Shown piece by piece: positions 49,662 to 59,312 of a stretch of DNA of 64,000 bases (its first letter is position 1; each line of letters opens with the position of its first letter). The notes under the pieces are model-generated. The model saw only the letters and a list, made by a program, of their open reading frames with translations. It ran no database searches and was not told where the DNA came from. Source of the DNA: Halobacillus_B sp963739045. Lineage in GTDB: Bacteria; Bacillota; Bacilli; Bacillales; Halobacillaceae. Position numbers and translations under genes: made by a program. Location of the stretch: assembly GCA_963739045.1 (NCBI GenBank), contig CAVTYY010000005.1:1-64000 (forward strand), written 5' to 3'.

Positions 49662-51710
49662 ATGAGTGACGAGAAAAAGAACCGTAAGCAAGAGCAGCTT
49701 GAGAAATACAGTACGAATGATAAAGGTCACATGACATCTAATAATGGCCAAAAAGTTTCTGAAGACGAGTTTTCTTTAAAAGCGGGTGAACGCGGACCGA
49801 CGTTGATGGAGGATTTTCATTTTCGTGAAAAAATAACTCACTTTGATCACGAACGTATTCCAGAGCGGGCGGTTCACGCTAGAGGGTATTCCGCTCATGG
49901 GGAATTTCAAGTCTATGAATCTTTAGAAGAATATACTGATGCTGACTTTTTAACTAATCCATCTAAGACAACACCGGTTTTCGTAAGATTCTCAACTGTG
50001 GCAGGTTCCAAAGGCTCCTCTGAAACCGTAAGAGATGTACGTGGATTTGCAACTAGATTCTACACAGATACCGGAAACTTTGACCTAGTTGGAAATAACA
50101 TTCCGGTTTTCTTTATTCAAGATGCGATTAAATTTCCAGATTTAATTCATGCTGTTAAACCAGAACCGCATAACGGGATACCACAGGCAGCATCGGCTCA
50201 TGATACATTCTGGGATTTCATTGCGAATAACCAGGAGTCGGCTCATATGGCGATGTGGGCGATGTCTGATCGTGCGATTCCGAGAAGTTTCCGGATGATG
50301 GAAGGATTTGGTGTGCACACCTTCCGCTTGGTCAATGCTAAGGGAGAAGCGCACTTTGTGAAATTTCACTGGAAACCAGTTCTTGGAATGCACTCTCTCG
50401 TATGGGATGAAGCACAAAAACTTTCCGGTAAAGATGCCGATTTCCACCGTGGTGACCTATATGAAGCAATTGAAATGGGGAACTACCCAGAATATGAATT
50501 AGGGATTCAGGTAATCAAAGAAGAAGACGAATTTAATTTTGACTTTGATCTTCTTGACCCAACTAAGGTGTGGCCGGAAGAAGAAGTACCGGTGAAAATT
50601 GTCGGTAAAATGACGTTGAATAGAAATGTAGAAAACGTCTTTGCTGAAAATGAACAGGTAGCCTTCCAGCCAGGGAATGTGGTGAAAGGAATAGATTTCA
50701 CGAATGATCCTTTACTTCAAGGGCGTTTATTCTCTTATACCGATACTCAAATTAACCGGTTCGGAAGTACAAACTTCCACGAAGTACCCATTAACAAACC
50801 AGTTTGTCCTTTCCAAAATAATCAGCGTGATGGGTTCATGCGTCAAACCATTAATAAAGGCCAGGTGAGTTATCATAAAAACTCGCTAGCTGACAATCAG
50901 CCAGAACCGGCAACGGAAGAAGAAGGCGGGTATGTGCATTACCAAGAACGGATTGACGCCCATAAAGTTAAGGAGCGCAGTGAAAGCTTTAAAGACCATT
51001 TCTCTCAAGCAACGCTGTTTTGGAACAGTATGAGCGACGTTGAGAAAGATCATATTACCAGTGCTTTCAGTTTCGAACTTGGTAAAGTTCAAAGCGAATC
51101 TGTCCAAAAACAAGTGGTCGATATGTTCGCAAATGTCAGTCTTGATCTCGCTAAATCCATCGCTGACAACATCGGAGTAAGAGCTCCTCAAAGCGGAGGG
51201 TCAGATGTTACGAAGTCCTCTCCAGCGTTAAGTATGATGAATACTCACTTTAAGCCGGATACTCGTAAAGTCGGTGTCATTGTGGCTGACGGCTTTAAAG
51301 GAGAAGACTTAATGACAGTGATCAATGAACTGAAGTCTCAAGGAGTTCAACCTGAGCTGATTAGTGACAAATTAGGCTACAGGAAAGCGAACGATGGGGC
51401 GGAAGCTCAAATTGATCATACATTCTTAACAAGTGAATCAGTTCTGTTCGACGCCCTTTACCTTGTTGGCGGCGACAATGAAAGTCAGGCCTTCTCTCAA
51501 TCAGCGAATTACTTCCTGAATGAAGCCTTTACTCACTTTAAACCGATCGGTGCAACTCATTCTGGAGTGAAGTGGCTAGAAAATAATAAGATGATCGGCA
51601 AAGCTGGAGTAGTAACAGGTGATAATATGAAAGAATTTGCAGATGACTTTGCTAAAGCTATTGCGGCCCACAGACACTGGGATCGTGAAATAGTATTTCA
51701 ACAGGCATAA
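49662..51710 (+). CDS. katE: Large-subunit (clade II, HPII-type) catalase
   Basis: The 682-residue protein is the large catalase class. The active-site histidine is H72 in RAVHARGYSAHG; the active-site Asn lies in DLVGNNIPVFFIQDAI and the proximal haem tyrosine in LFSYTDTQINRFG (about residue 345). A C-terminal class I amidotransferase/DJ-1-like flavodoxin domain (about 530-680, starting KVGVIVADGFKGED) is typical of HPII. It destroys hydrogen peroxide; a SigB-like promoter suggests general-stress induction. An AAAGGAGG site precedes the ATG, and two terminators follow. Confidence 0.94.
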   Translation: MSDEKKNRKQEQLEKYSTNDKGHMTSNNGQKVSEDEFSLKAGERGPTLMEDFHFREKITHFDHERIPERAVHARGYSAHGEFQVYESLEEYTDADFLTNPSKTTPVFVRFSTVAGSKGSSETVRDVRGFATRFYTDTGNFDLVGNNIPVFFIQDAIKFPDLIHAVKPEPHNGIPQAASAHDTFWDFIANNQESAHMAMWAMSDRAIPRSFRMMEGFGVHTFRLVNAKGEAHFVKFHWKPVLGMHSLVWDEAQKLSGKDADFHRGDLYEAIEMGNYPEYELGIQVIKEEDEFNFDFDLLDPTKVWPEEEVPVKIVGKMTLNRNVENVFAENEQVAFQPGNVVKGIDFTNDPLLQGRLFSYTDTQINRFGSTNFHEVPINKPVCPFQNNQRDGFMRQTINKGQVSYHKNSLADNQPEPATEEEGGYVHYQERIDAHKVKERSESFKDHFSQATLFWNSMSDVEKDHITSAFSFELGKVQSESVQKQVVDMFANVSLDLAKSIADNIGVRAPQSGGSDVTKSSPALSMMNTHFKPDTRKVGVIVADGFKGEDLMTVINELKSQGVQPELISDKLGYRKANDGAEAQIDHTFLTSESVLFDALYLVGGDNESQAFSQSANYFLNEAFTHFKPIGATHSGVKWLENNKMIGKAGVVTGDNMKEFADDFAKAIAAHRHWDREIVFQQA

Positions 51711-51712
51711 TT

Positions 51713-51740
51713 AAAAAGAGAGGGGGGCCTCTCTTTTTTA
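51713..51740 (+). terminator. katE terminator
   Basis: AAAAAGAGAGG (51713-51723) with CCTCTCTTTTT (51728-51738) just after the stop codon. Confidence 0.8.
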
Positions 51741-51763
51741 AAAAATAAACAACAAGACTAAAT

Positions 51764-51806
51764 AAAAGCTTGCCCAGGAGAACGAGTTCCGGGGCAAGCT
51801 TTTTTA
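51764..51806. terminator. Second hairpin terminator after katE
   Basis: AAAAGCTTGCCC (51764-51775) with GGGCAAGCTTTT (51792-51803) and a T run. The rest of the gap to 52016 holds a G9 homopolymer near 51839-51847 and no supported gene. Confidence 0.75.
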
Positions 51807-52016
51807 TATAGAAGTTCAGTGCAGCCTTACAGGTGATTGGGGGGGGGATGCATCTGATAGTATCTAGAGTTTTGGAAGTGTTTGTGAGATTCAATTAGTA
51901 GATTTGAAAGAAAGCGATCATGCCTATGATATAGGTGGATTCTGGGAAAAGAATGAAAGTTGACTATTTAACTGAATCGTTAACGATTAAAAGTCAGTTT
52001 TATTCATAGTTGATTG

Positions 52017-52289
52017 TTAGTTTACAAGCTTTTGAAATCTTTTGCTTTCTTTGACGATTTCTTTACAGCGTCGGATCATAGCAGAAGAGACAATTCGCTG
52101 ATCAAAATAGGCAGGGTGGTCCCAAATTTCTTTAAATATCTGTTTGAGAATTTGCTCAGAGAGCGTGGGGTCCTGAATCGATGTATGTATGACTTTCATT
52201 AATATAAGGTGAAAGCGATCGTATAACTGTTCTAAAGCAGCTTTGTTTTTTAAAGAAATTTGGGACAACAGTGCCTGATCTTTTCTCAA
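52017..52289 (-). CDS. Small sigma-70 region 2-like protein (no region 4)
   Basis: A TTG at 52289 preceded by AGGAGGTG on the minus strand gives 90 residues; the frame extends further upstream without a better start. The segment KNKAALEQLYDRFHLILMKVIHTSIQDPTLSEQILKQIFKEIW resembles region 2 of ECF sigma factors, which binds the -10 element and core polymerase. The DNA-binding region 4 is absent; the C-terminal half is a basic helix (MIRRCKEIVKESKRFQKLVN). It could be a regulatory partner, an anti-sigma-like decoy or a truncated gene. No partner gene is adjacent. Confidence 0.6.
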   Translation of the reverse strand: MRKDQALLSQISLKNKAALEQLYDRFHLILMKVIHTSIQDPTLSEQILKQIFKEIWDHPAYFDQRIVSSAMIRRCKEIVKESKRFQKLVN

Positions 52290-52383
52290 TTCTGCATTCA
52301 CCTCCTGGTTCCTTAGTTGCATTACTGATACCCTAGAATTAGAAGGAGCAAACACTTAGGAGCATATTCAAGAGATGGAATTC

Positions 52384-52430
52384 AAAACAAAGACCCGAAC
52401 CATTTGTAATAGAGTTCGGGTCTTTGTTTT
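52384..52430. terminator. Bidirectional terminator, AGACCCGAAC variant
   Basis: Perfect 17-bp stem AAAACAAAGACCCGAAC (52384-52400) with 52414-52430. It lies beyond the minus-strand exporter gene (52463-53950) and ends its transcripts. Confidence 0.85.
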
Positions 52431-52462
52431 ATTAATGGGGCTACTGCTTCATTCCCATTTAT

Positions 52463-53950
52463 TTAAACTTCCGTAGCTTTTTCTTTCGTTCCTTTATAAG
52501 TAAAACGGGCATTTCCAATGAACATCGAAATGATAAATCCTACTCCGCAAACGATTAAAGCAAATAAGAACCCATGCCCTATAGCATCCGACAACACTCC
52601 GCGCAGCACGTGGAGAACAGGGGCAGGAATCTGCAAACTGCTTTGTTCCTGAAGGAGAGCGTCTGGGTTGGAAAAGCTGCCTTTTCCGGTCATTTGCTGC
52701 TGTACATAGTTATTTACGATAGTCGCCATTATCGAAGCGCCAAAAATCCCGCCAAGATTCCTGAAGAAAGCAACAAGTGAATTAGCAATTCCTAAGTATT
52801 GTTTAGGAATAGTATTAGCCACTGCGTTTTGAGCCACACTCATCAGTGGTCCAATTCCGCAAGAACCTAGTAATATCATAAGCAGAACCACTTCAAAAAA
52901 TGGAGTATCTGGCCCCACCATAAAGAGCAGGCCGCTTGTTACAATTCCCATCCCCATGACAAATAAGTAAAAGGTTCGGAAACTGAACTTAGTCATGAGT
53001 ATCCCCCCAAGCGAAGCTCCGGCCATCAAGGAGAGCATCATCGGGGTCAACAGGCCGTTGGATCCATGCCTGCCTAATACACCTACGGCTAGGATAGGGA
53101 TATAGGTAATTGCAGAGAACATGAGCACACCCTGACAGAACACGATGAAGCTGGTTCCTGATATTACCTTATCCTTGAATAAATGAAGCGGTAAAATCGG
53201 TTCTTTCGCCCGCTTTTCGGTAAAAATAAAGAGAATAATTCCTACAGTGAAAATCCCAAACAATCCTAGGATCACGGTACTGTTCCAGTCGTATTTCTTG
53301 CCGCCCCATTCAAAAGCGAGCATCACTGCAATCGTGGTCGTAATTAATAGAATGGTTCCTAAATAATCAATTTTAGGTTTCAGATTCGATTTTGTTTCTT
53401 TTAAAGCAAAAAATAGAATCAAGAATGAAAGAATACCGAGCGGCAAGTTTACGTAGAAACACCAGCGCCAGCTCAAACCTTCGGAAATCCACGTTCCAAG
53501 CTGAGGTCCAAGGACCGAGGATAACCCAAATACTCCTGCGAAAATCCCTGTCATCTTTGCAGCTTTGGTCGGATCGGTAAAAATGGAAAAAATGATGGTG
53601 AAACTGATTGGAAGCAGGGCTCCTGAGCCGACTCCTTGAATGGTTCTATAAAAGATTAATTGATCGATATTCTGTGCCATTCCGCAAAGGGCGGAGCCTA
53701 GCAGAAATAATACAATCCCTGTGAGGAAAAATAATTTCCTTCCATAGATGTCACTCAGCTTTCCGAAGACAAGCATCGTGGAGGTGCTTGCCAATATGTA
53801 AGCTGTAAATACCCAGCTCATTTGTTCAAACCCGCCAATGTCTTTAATGACATGGTTAATACTGGCCGAGACAATAGTATTATCTAGTGATGCCATGAAT
53901 ATTCCGAGGATCATTGCGGAAATAATCAAGGTTTCTGTGCGTTTTGTCAT
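52463..53950 (-). CDS. DHA2-family drug exporter (14 membrane helices, EmrB/QacA type)
   Basis: The 495-residue MFS protein has the 14-helix pattern. MALDNTIV-like MASLDNTIVSASI (about 19-31) in helix 1, WVFTAYILASTSTMLVFGKLSDIYGRKLFF (motif A, about 46-75) and GVGSGALLPISF in helix 4, with a motif C-type GPQLGTWISEGLSWRWCFYVNLPLG (about 148-172) are family hallmarks. It should export drugs or toxic organic cations by proton antiport. GGGAGGCAT precedes the start on the minus strand. No regulator gene is adjacent. Confidence 0.92.
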   Translation of the reverse strand: MTKRTETLIISAMILGIFMASLDNTIVSASINHVIKDIGGFEQMSWVFTAYILASTSTMLVFGKLSDIYGRKLFFLTGIVLFLLGSALCGMAQNIDQLIFYRTIQGVGSGALLPISFTIIFSIFTDPTKAAKMTGIFAGVFGLSSVLGPQLGTWISEGLSWRWCFYVNLPLGILSFLILFFALKETKSNLKPKIDYLGTILLITTTIAVMLAFEWGGKKYDWNSTVILGLFGIFTVGIILFIFTEKRAKEPILPLHLFKDKVISGTSFIVFCQGVLMFSAITYIPILAVGVLGRHGSNGLLTPMMLSLMAGASLGGILMTKFSFRTFYLFVMGMGIVTSGLLFMVGPDTPFFEVVLLMILLGSCGIGPLMSVAQNAVANTIPKQYLGIANSLVAFFRNLGGIFGASIMATIVNNYVQQQMTGKGSFSNPDALLQEQSSLQIPAPVLHVLRGVLSDAIGHGFLFALIVCGVGFIISMFIGNARFTYKGTKEKATEV

Positions 53951-54261
53951 CTGTATGCCTCCCTAAAAAACTAAAGCTATTTAATGTATTCTCCATAATC
54001 TAAAATATTTCTGTGTTTTTTTTAATTTTTCATGATCTTTGTGCTCCTTCAGCATTAATCTGACGCCTTATTTATTTTACCTCAAATTCTTCTTAAGAAG
54101 GACAAGTATTTTAATAGGTTTTGGTTCTTTAAGCTCACTGTTATTTTGAATTTAATTCTTAAAGAGAAGTTCAGGATTGTGGAAGACCCGATTTCATATT
54201 TAGAGCAGGTATGTTTCTGCAACTTTCATGATACGTCGGAATTTTCGCTTTAACCTCAAGT
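53951..54261. other. Upstream region of the exporter gene
   Basis: AT-rich DNA without a supported gene. It should contain the minus-strand promoter of the drug exporter; I could not assign its boxes with confidence. Confidence 0.3.
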
Positions 54262-54434
54262 AGTTTCGAGATTCTATATTATGGCAAGGGGGTGGAGGGA
54301 AACGGTGAGACTCCGGTGGGAAGTGCGGGACAGCTGAGACCCCACAGAGCTTTGCTCGAGGAGGCTCAGCGCCCGCCCCACGGAAAGCGATCCTTTTCCC
54401 GGAGCCCCTAACCTCACACTAAAGTCTCGAAACT
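54262..54434. repeat. Interspersed GC-rich element, family 2, with terminal inverted repeats
   Basis: A 173-bp segment bounded by AGTTTCGAGA (54262-54271) and TCTCGAAACT (54425-54434). Its GC-rich core (54292-54408) aligns in reverse with 43895-44015: shared blocks include GAGACTCC, GACCCC, CGAGGAGGC, GAAAGCG and TTTTCCCGGAGC. It contains no open frame of note and no transposase. Confidence 0.75.
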
Positions 54435-54604
54435 GGGTCTTGATCTTTCAGCCACGATTTGAAGATCTATTTACCAATCTAAGAAATTATTTTCCTATTA
54501 TAACCAACGACTCAGATACTTTGTCGTACGTCTGTGGATATAGTATAGTTAGTGTGAGCGAAATTTTTCAGAATAGAGTGTCAAAGACGAGAGGAGTACA
54601 ACAA

Positions 54605-55570
54605 ATGACTAAACAAACTTATTTGTATCAGCCAAGAATTGCTGATGTCTTACAAAATATTAATAAAGTTATGATAGGTAAAGAAGAAGCAGCATTATTA
54701 AGTGTAGTCGCTTTGCTAGCTAAAGGGCATGTTCTGCTGGAAGATGTTCCTGGAGTAGGAAAAACCATGCTCGTAAAGACGTTAGCCAAATCTCTTAGCT
54801 GCGAATTTAAACGTATTCAATTCACACCAGACTTACTTCCATCCGACGTAACTGGTGTATCGATATATAATCCAAAAGAACTGGAGTTTGAATTTCGTCC
54901 AGGTCCCATTTTAGGAAATGTAGTGCTTGCCGATGAGATCAACCGTACTTCTCCCAAGACTCAATCAGCGCTGCTGGAAGGGATGGAGGAGACCAGCATA
55001 ACGGTAGATGGGGATAGCGTTCCGCTGAAAGATCCGTTCTTTGTCATGGCGACCCAGAATCCGATCGAGTATGAAGGGACGTATCCACTTCCAGAAGCCC
55101 AGCTGGATCGTTTTCTTTTAAAGCTTAAAATGGGCTATCCTTCACCGAAACAAGAAATGGAGATGCTTGCCAGGACTTCAGGAGGACACCCGATTAACGC
55201 TATTCAATCCGTAATGACGCGAGATGAATTAATGGATATCCAAAAAGAAGTCGAAGCTGTCTATGTAGATACGACGGTACATCGATATATTGTAGATATC
55301 GTCACGGGAACTCGGGATCACAAAGCGGTGTATCTGGGAGTAAGTCCTCGAGGCTCAATTGGTTTAATGAAAGCAGCGAAATCCTACGCTTTTATTCATG
55401 ATCGTGACTTTGTAGTCCCTGATGATGTTAAGTATTTAGCTCCGTTCGTGCTTTCCCACCGGATGATTTTAACTTCTGAAGCGAAATTTGAAGGTTCCAC
55501 TGAGGAAGAAATCATTCAGGAACTACTGAACTCTACGAACATTCCTGTCCAGAGGAATATTAGTGAATGA
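54605..55570 (+). CDS. MoxR-family AAA ATPase
   Basis: The ATG at 54605 follows AGAGGAG and gives 321 residues; a longer frame from 54440 runs into the repeat and is rejected. Walker A EDVPGVGKT is at 46-54, Walker B VLADEINR near 108-115, the sensor MATQNPIEYEGTYPLPEAQLDRF near 143-165, all typical of MoxR. MoxR ATPases act as chaperones for protein maturation. The two downstream genes, a DUF58 protein and a transglutaminase-like membrane protein, are their standard partners, starting with an ATGA overlap. Confidence 0.93.
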   Translation: MTKQTYLYQPRIADVLQNINKVMIGKEEAALLSVVALLAKGHVLLEDVPGVGKTMLVKTLAKSLSCEFKRIQFTPDLLPSDVTGVSIYNPKELEFEFRPGPILGNVVLADEINRTSPKTQSALLEGMEETSITVDGDSVPLKDPFFVMATQNPIEYEGTYPLPEAQLDRFLLKLKMGYPSPKQEMEMLARTSGGHPINAIQSVMTRDELMDIQKEVEAVYVDTTVHRYIVDIVTGTRDHKAVYLGVSPRGSIGLMKAAKSYAFIHDRDFVVPDDVKYLAPFVLSHRMILTSEAKFEGSTEEEIIQELLNSTNIPVQRNISE

Positions 55571-56832
55571 GACAATCAGTCCAATTCATTGCTAAGTTAG
55601 CCCTCGTTCTCTTGTTATTTACTATCTTGTTTTCTTATGCAATGTTTCAGGGCGGCTTTGTCAGCTGGTTTCTTTTCTATGGTTTTCTGCCATTTCTCGT
55701 TTATATGTTTGGATTGCTAGTGTATCCGATTAATAATTGGGAGATTGCTAGAGAGCTTTCGAAGCGGGTCGCTACTGCAGGGGAAACGATTGAAATTGAA
55801 GTGAAACTGACGAGGAATTTCCCCTTTCCATTGTATTACTGCGTAGTAGAGGAATATTTCCCTGAATCTTTGAAGAAGAAAGATACGCATTTTGAAAAAT
55901 TTAGAAATATGGATGATTCATCGAACATGGATGAGCTAAGAGAAGTCAAACAAGTCTCTTTCCCCTGGTTTAAGAAGTCCTGGCGCTATCAATACCGTCT
56001 GGAGAAAGTGCCGCGGGGAGAACATCAGCTGCAAGCTCTGAGGATAAAGACGGGAGACTTTTTCGGATTTGTGAAGAAGGAATTTGTTTATCCTACAGAA
56101 GAGAAGCTGCTCGTTTTTCCTTATAAGCGTCAAGTTAAACTGAAGGAACGGATTTACAGCTTCGAACAGGGGGCAAGTCCGTCTTTTAAATTAAATGAAA
56201 AGAATACAAATGTTGTGGCAGGCGTGCGTGAATATATGCCAGGAGATAAATTTGCCTGGATCGACTGGAAAACAACAGCGAAGAAAAACGAAATGATGAC
56301 CAAGGAATTTGAACAGGAAAAAAGTGTCGATATGCTGATTGTTCTAAATGCGGTATATCATCCATCCATGAATCCTATTAGCTTTGAAGGTGCAGTGGAG
56401 TTTAGTGCTTCTCTGCTGGAAGAACTTCATAAGAAATCTTCGCAGCTGGCTTTTATGACTCTGGGGGATGGCAAAGGGTTCTTTCCCTTCCAACAGGATT
56501 ATAAGCACAAACAAATGATTCAGCAGCATTTAGCCCAAATTCGACCTATTGGCAGAATACCTTTCGCTCAGCAGCTCGACCGTGAAAGATCTCAACTGCC
56601 CGGCGGAATGATTACTATGGTGGTCAGTCACTATTTAGATCCGCAAACCCAGCAATCCTTGCAGAAATTAGCGCAAAAAAGTAAGCGCCTGCTATTCTTT
56701 TATATCCGTCCTCATAGTCAAATGAACTTTCAGGATCATCAATTAATAAAAAATCTGAAACAACACGGGGTTATTGTGACCGTCCTCGGAGAAGAACAGC
56801 TAATTCAAGAAGAGTTTGGGGTGAGTACCTAA
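55567..56832 (+). CDS. DUF58 domain protein
   Basis: The 421-residue protein has two N-terminal membrane helices (about 8-28 and 33-52), then a beta-rich region and the DUF58 signature GVREYMPGDKFAWIDWKTTAKKNE (about 219-242), followed by a von Willebrand A-like fold lacking a complete metal site in the visible sequence (MLIVLNAVYHP). DUF58 proteins accompany MoxR ATPases. It overlaps the MoxR stop and the next start, so the three are one operon. Molecular role unknown; membrane-linked assembly is inferred. Confidence 0.9.
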   Translation: MRQSVQFIAKLALVLLLFTILFSYAMFQGGFVSWFLFYGFLPFLVYMFGLLVYPINNWEIARELSKRVATAGETIEIEVKLTRNFPFPLYYCVVEEYFPESLKKKDTHFEKFRNMDDSSNMDELREVKQVSFPWFKKSWRYQYRLEKVPRGEHQLQALRIKTGDFFGFVKKEFVYPTEEKLLVFPYKRQVKLKERIYSFEQGASPSFKLNEKNTNVVAGVREYMPGDKFAWIDWKTTAKKNEMMTKEFEQEKSVDMLIVLNAVYHPSMNPISFEGAVEFSASLLEELHKKSSQLAFMTLGDGKGFFPFQQDYKHKQMIQQHLAQIRPIGRIPFAQQLDRERSQLPGGMITMVVSHYLDPQTQQSLQKLAQKSKRLLFFYIRPHSQMNFQDHQLIKNLKQHGVIVTVLGEEQLIQEEFGVST

Positions 56833-59039
56833 TGTTCGGAGGTTCTCGTGACCAGCAGTCGTTTTTTTATCAGGTTATTGTGTATGTATGCGGTTTTTTA
56901 CTGTTTTGTGAGTGGCTGCGGCCTCTGGAAACTATCACCAATACGAAAGATATCAATGTGTTTTTTATTTACGCTGCTTTCTGTTTTTTTATTTCTTTTC
57001 TGCAGGTTAATTGGTGGATATCTGGAATTCTCAAGTTAGTCGGATTAACCTTCATCATTGATGGTTTATATATTGCTGAACGAATTTTCAGCAGGAATTG
57101 GTTTGCTGTCGTCTATGACCAGATCATATATAATATCCAGGTAATTCAAGCCCAGACGTGGTGGGAAATGACACCGATGTTCAGGAGTCTGCTTTTCCTC
57201 ATTCTTCTTTGGCTGATGAGTTACTTGCTGTATTACTGGTTTATTGTCGCTCAGCGTTTATTCTTTTTTGTCTTATTTACCTTGATTTACGTTACAGTGG
57301 TAGATACGTTTACGTTCTATGATGGACATTGGGCAATTATTCGGACCTTTGTTTTGGCGATGGTAGCCCTGGGGTTGTCCAGTTTTTCCTTAGAAATGGA
57401 CAAAGAGTCGGTCTCTTTTCCAAGAATGAGTAAGGCGCACCTATGGGTCTTGCCGCTCCTTGCGGTGGTATTGTTCTCAACCGTAGCCGCGTATGCTTCC
57501 CCGAAGCTGGCACCGCAATGGCCGGATCCAGTCCCGTTTATTAAAAACGCTGCGGGCGGGAGCGGCGACGGCGATGGTAATGGAGGCGTGCAGAAAGTTG
57601 GATATGGGGAAAACGATTCTCACTTAGGTGGATCGTTTGTTCAAGATGAGTCGATCGTTTTTCATGCGCTTGCCGATAAAAAGAGGTATTGGCGGATCGA
57701 ATCTAAAGATACCTACACCGGCAAAGGCTGGAAGGATACACTGGCGGGTGTAACCAGCATTACGGCGCCTGACACTATTGATTTTCGTACGTTTAAGGGT
57801 CAAGTGAAAACAGACAAGCAATCTGCTTATTTGTATTTTACAAAAAAAGCAGACTTTAAAAAGCTTGTCTATCCTTATGGAGTGAACGCGGTTTCTGGTC
57901 CGAAAGATAATCTGCAACTGCGCGTGCATAATAACACCGGGGAAATGGATACGCTGCTAACCGGGGGAAGACCTGGCCAGCTGAACAGTTACCAAGTAAA
58001 TTATGATGCTCCTTCCTTCGAGTATGATCTGCTTCGAGAGACCAGCACGGAAGATCCGCAAGACATTAAAGAGCGGTATCTGCAGCTCCCTCGTAATCTT
58101 CCTGACCGCGTGAAGAATCTGGCTGGTCAAATCGTAGCTGATGAAGATAATCGCTATGATAAATCGAAGGCGGTAGAATCTTATTTTTCAGCTAATGGCT
58201 TTGAGTACTCGACGAAAAATGTGGCGGTTCCAAAGAAAAATCAGGATTATGTGGATCAGTTTCTGTTTGAAACGCAATTAGGTTATTGTGATAACTTCTC
58301 GACTTCCATGGTTGTTCTCTTGCGTTCGCAAGGGATTCCGGCGCGCTGGGTGAAAGGATTCACCGGTGGGGAACAGACGGATAAATCAGAGGAAATTAAA
58401 GGGCAAACCTATCATGAATTTGAAGTCACAAGCGGGAATGCTCATTCATGGGTAGAGGTATATTTCCCAGATGCAGGATGGGTCCCGTTTGAACCGACAA
58501 AAGGTTTTACCAATAACACAGATTTTTATTCTCAAATAGATAATGCAGGTGATAATGAAACCCAGCCGGAACAGGATAATAAGCAGAAACCGGAATCGAA
58601 TCTCGGGAACCCTGCTCAGATGGAGGATCCGGCAAACAGCGAAGGGACTACGGCAAATGCCGCGTCTGACCATAACTTTACGTGGATATGGGTAAGTCTG
58701 ATTGCTGCCGCTGCAATCTTTACACTTCTTTATTTCACCCGATACCGCTGGATGTCCGTATATTTGATCCGGAAATATCGGCGGAATAAAGATAAAGAAA
58801 CTTATGAGAAAGCCTACCAATATTTACTAAAGATCCTAGCGCATAAAGGCTATAAACGGGCACCTGGCCAGACCTTAAGGGATTATGCAATCCAGGTCGA
58901 CCGTCACCTGCAGTCTGATGAAATGCGGCGTCTGACACATAGTTACGAGCGGGTTCTTTACAGAAATGAAGGTCATACGGATCAATGGTCTAAAGTCACT
59001 GAATTATGGGAAAATTTAATTAAAAAGACATTGTCTTGA
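56832..59039 (+). CDS. Transglutaminase-like membrane protein (TgpA family)
   Basis: The 735-residue protein has six or so N-terminal helices (about 8-205), an extracellular domain, and a papain-like transglutaminase core with GYCDNFSTSMVVLLRSQGIPARWVKGF (Cys near 484), NAHSWVEVYFPD (His near 537) and the Asp shortly after it, forming the Cys-His-Asp triad. A last membrane helix (about 616-636) and a DUF4129 cytoplasmic tail finish it. It is the usual third member of the MoxR-DUF58 set. The cellular substrate is unknown. The gene begins in a TAATG overlap. Confidence 0.92.
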   Translation: MFGGSRDQQSFFYQVIVYVCGFLLFCEWLRPLETITNTKDINVFFIYAAFCFFISFLQVNWWISGILKLVGLTFIIDGLYIAERIFSRNWFAVVYDQIIYNIQVIQAQTWWEMTPMFRSLLFLILLWLMSYLLYYWFIVAQRLFFFVLFTLIYVTVVDTFTFYDGHWAIIRTFVLAMVALGLSSFSLEMDKESVSFPRMSKAHLWVLPLLAVVLFSTVAAYASPKLAPQWPDPVPFIKNAAGGSGDGDGNGGVQKVGYGENDSHLGGSFVQDESIVFHALADKKRYWRIESKDTYTGKGWKDTLAGVTSITAPDTIDFRTFKGQVKTDKQSAYLYFTKKADFKKLVYPYGVNAVSGPKDNLQLRVHNNTGEMDTLLTGGRPGQLNSYQVNYDAPSFEYDLLRETSTEDPQDIKERYLQLPRNLPDRVKNLAGQIVADEDNRYDKSKAVESYFSANGFEYSTKNVAVPKKNQDYVDQFLFETQLGYCDNFSTSMVVLLRSQGIPARWVKGFTGGEQTDKSEEIKGQTYHEFEVTSGNAHSWVEVYFPDAGWVPFEPTKGFTNNTDFYSQIDNAGDNETQPEQDNKQKPESNLGNPAQMEDPANSEGTTANAASDHNFTWIWVSLIAAAAIFTLLYFTRYRWMSVYLIRKYRRNKDKETYEKAYQYLLKILAHKGYKRAPGQTLRDYAIQVDRHLQSDEMRRLTHSYERVLYRNEGHTDQWSKVTELWENLIKKTLS

Positions 59040-59064
59040 TTCCCTGTCAAACCGTTGGTAGAAT
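59036..59064 (+). promoter_or_regulatory. SigmaA promoter of guaA
   Basis: TTGATT (59036-59041), 17-nt spacer, TAGAAT (59059-59064), overlapping the stop of the transglutaminase gene and just upstream of the riboswitch. Confidence 0.65.
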
Positions 59065-59085
59065 GGGAGAAAATTAACGCACTAC

Positions 59086-59250
59086 TCCTTCGTATATCCT
59101 CGAGAATAAGGTTCGAGAGTTTCTACCGGGGCACCGTAAATGCCCTGACTATGAAGGCAGGGATACAGGACGTGTATAGGTACACATGAATGGATAACTG
59201 CCTTCGCTGTTTATGAGGAAACAGGGAGCCAGTTATCTATTTTTATTTTC
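59086..59250 (+). promoter_or_regulatory. Guanine riboswitch with terminator controlling guaA
   Basis: Aptamer 59087-59157: P1 CCTTCGTATA/TATGAAGG, the conserved TTTCTACC joint and GACTATG, where the C at 59149 sits at the base that pairs with guanine (U would mean adenine). Downstream, GAAGGCAG (59153-59160) is complementary to CTGCCTTC (59198-59205), an antiterminator that competes with P1. The terminator pairs GATAACTG (59193-59200) with CAGTTATC (59230-59237) before a T-rich tract. Guanine would favour termination. Confidence 0.92.
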
Positions 59251-59312
59251 CTTAATTCCCCATAAAGAGATGAGAAGTACCAGTGTTTAAAAATAAAAGG
59301 AGCTGAGCATAT

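Noticed and set aside
54262..54434. Insertion sequence
   Set aside because: Terminal inverted repeats exist but there is no transposase frame and no target duplication; listed as an interspersed repeat instead.
54440..54604. 55-codon N-terminal extension of the MoxR protein
   Set aside because: No MoxR similarity and no ribosome site; the ATG at 54605 has one.
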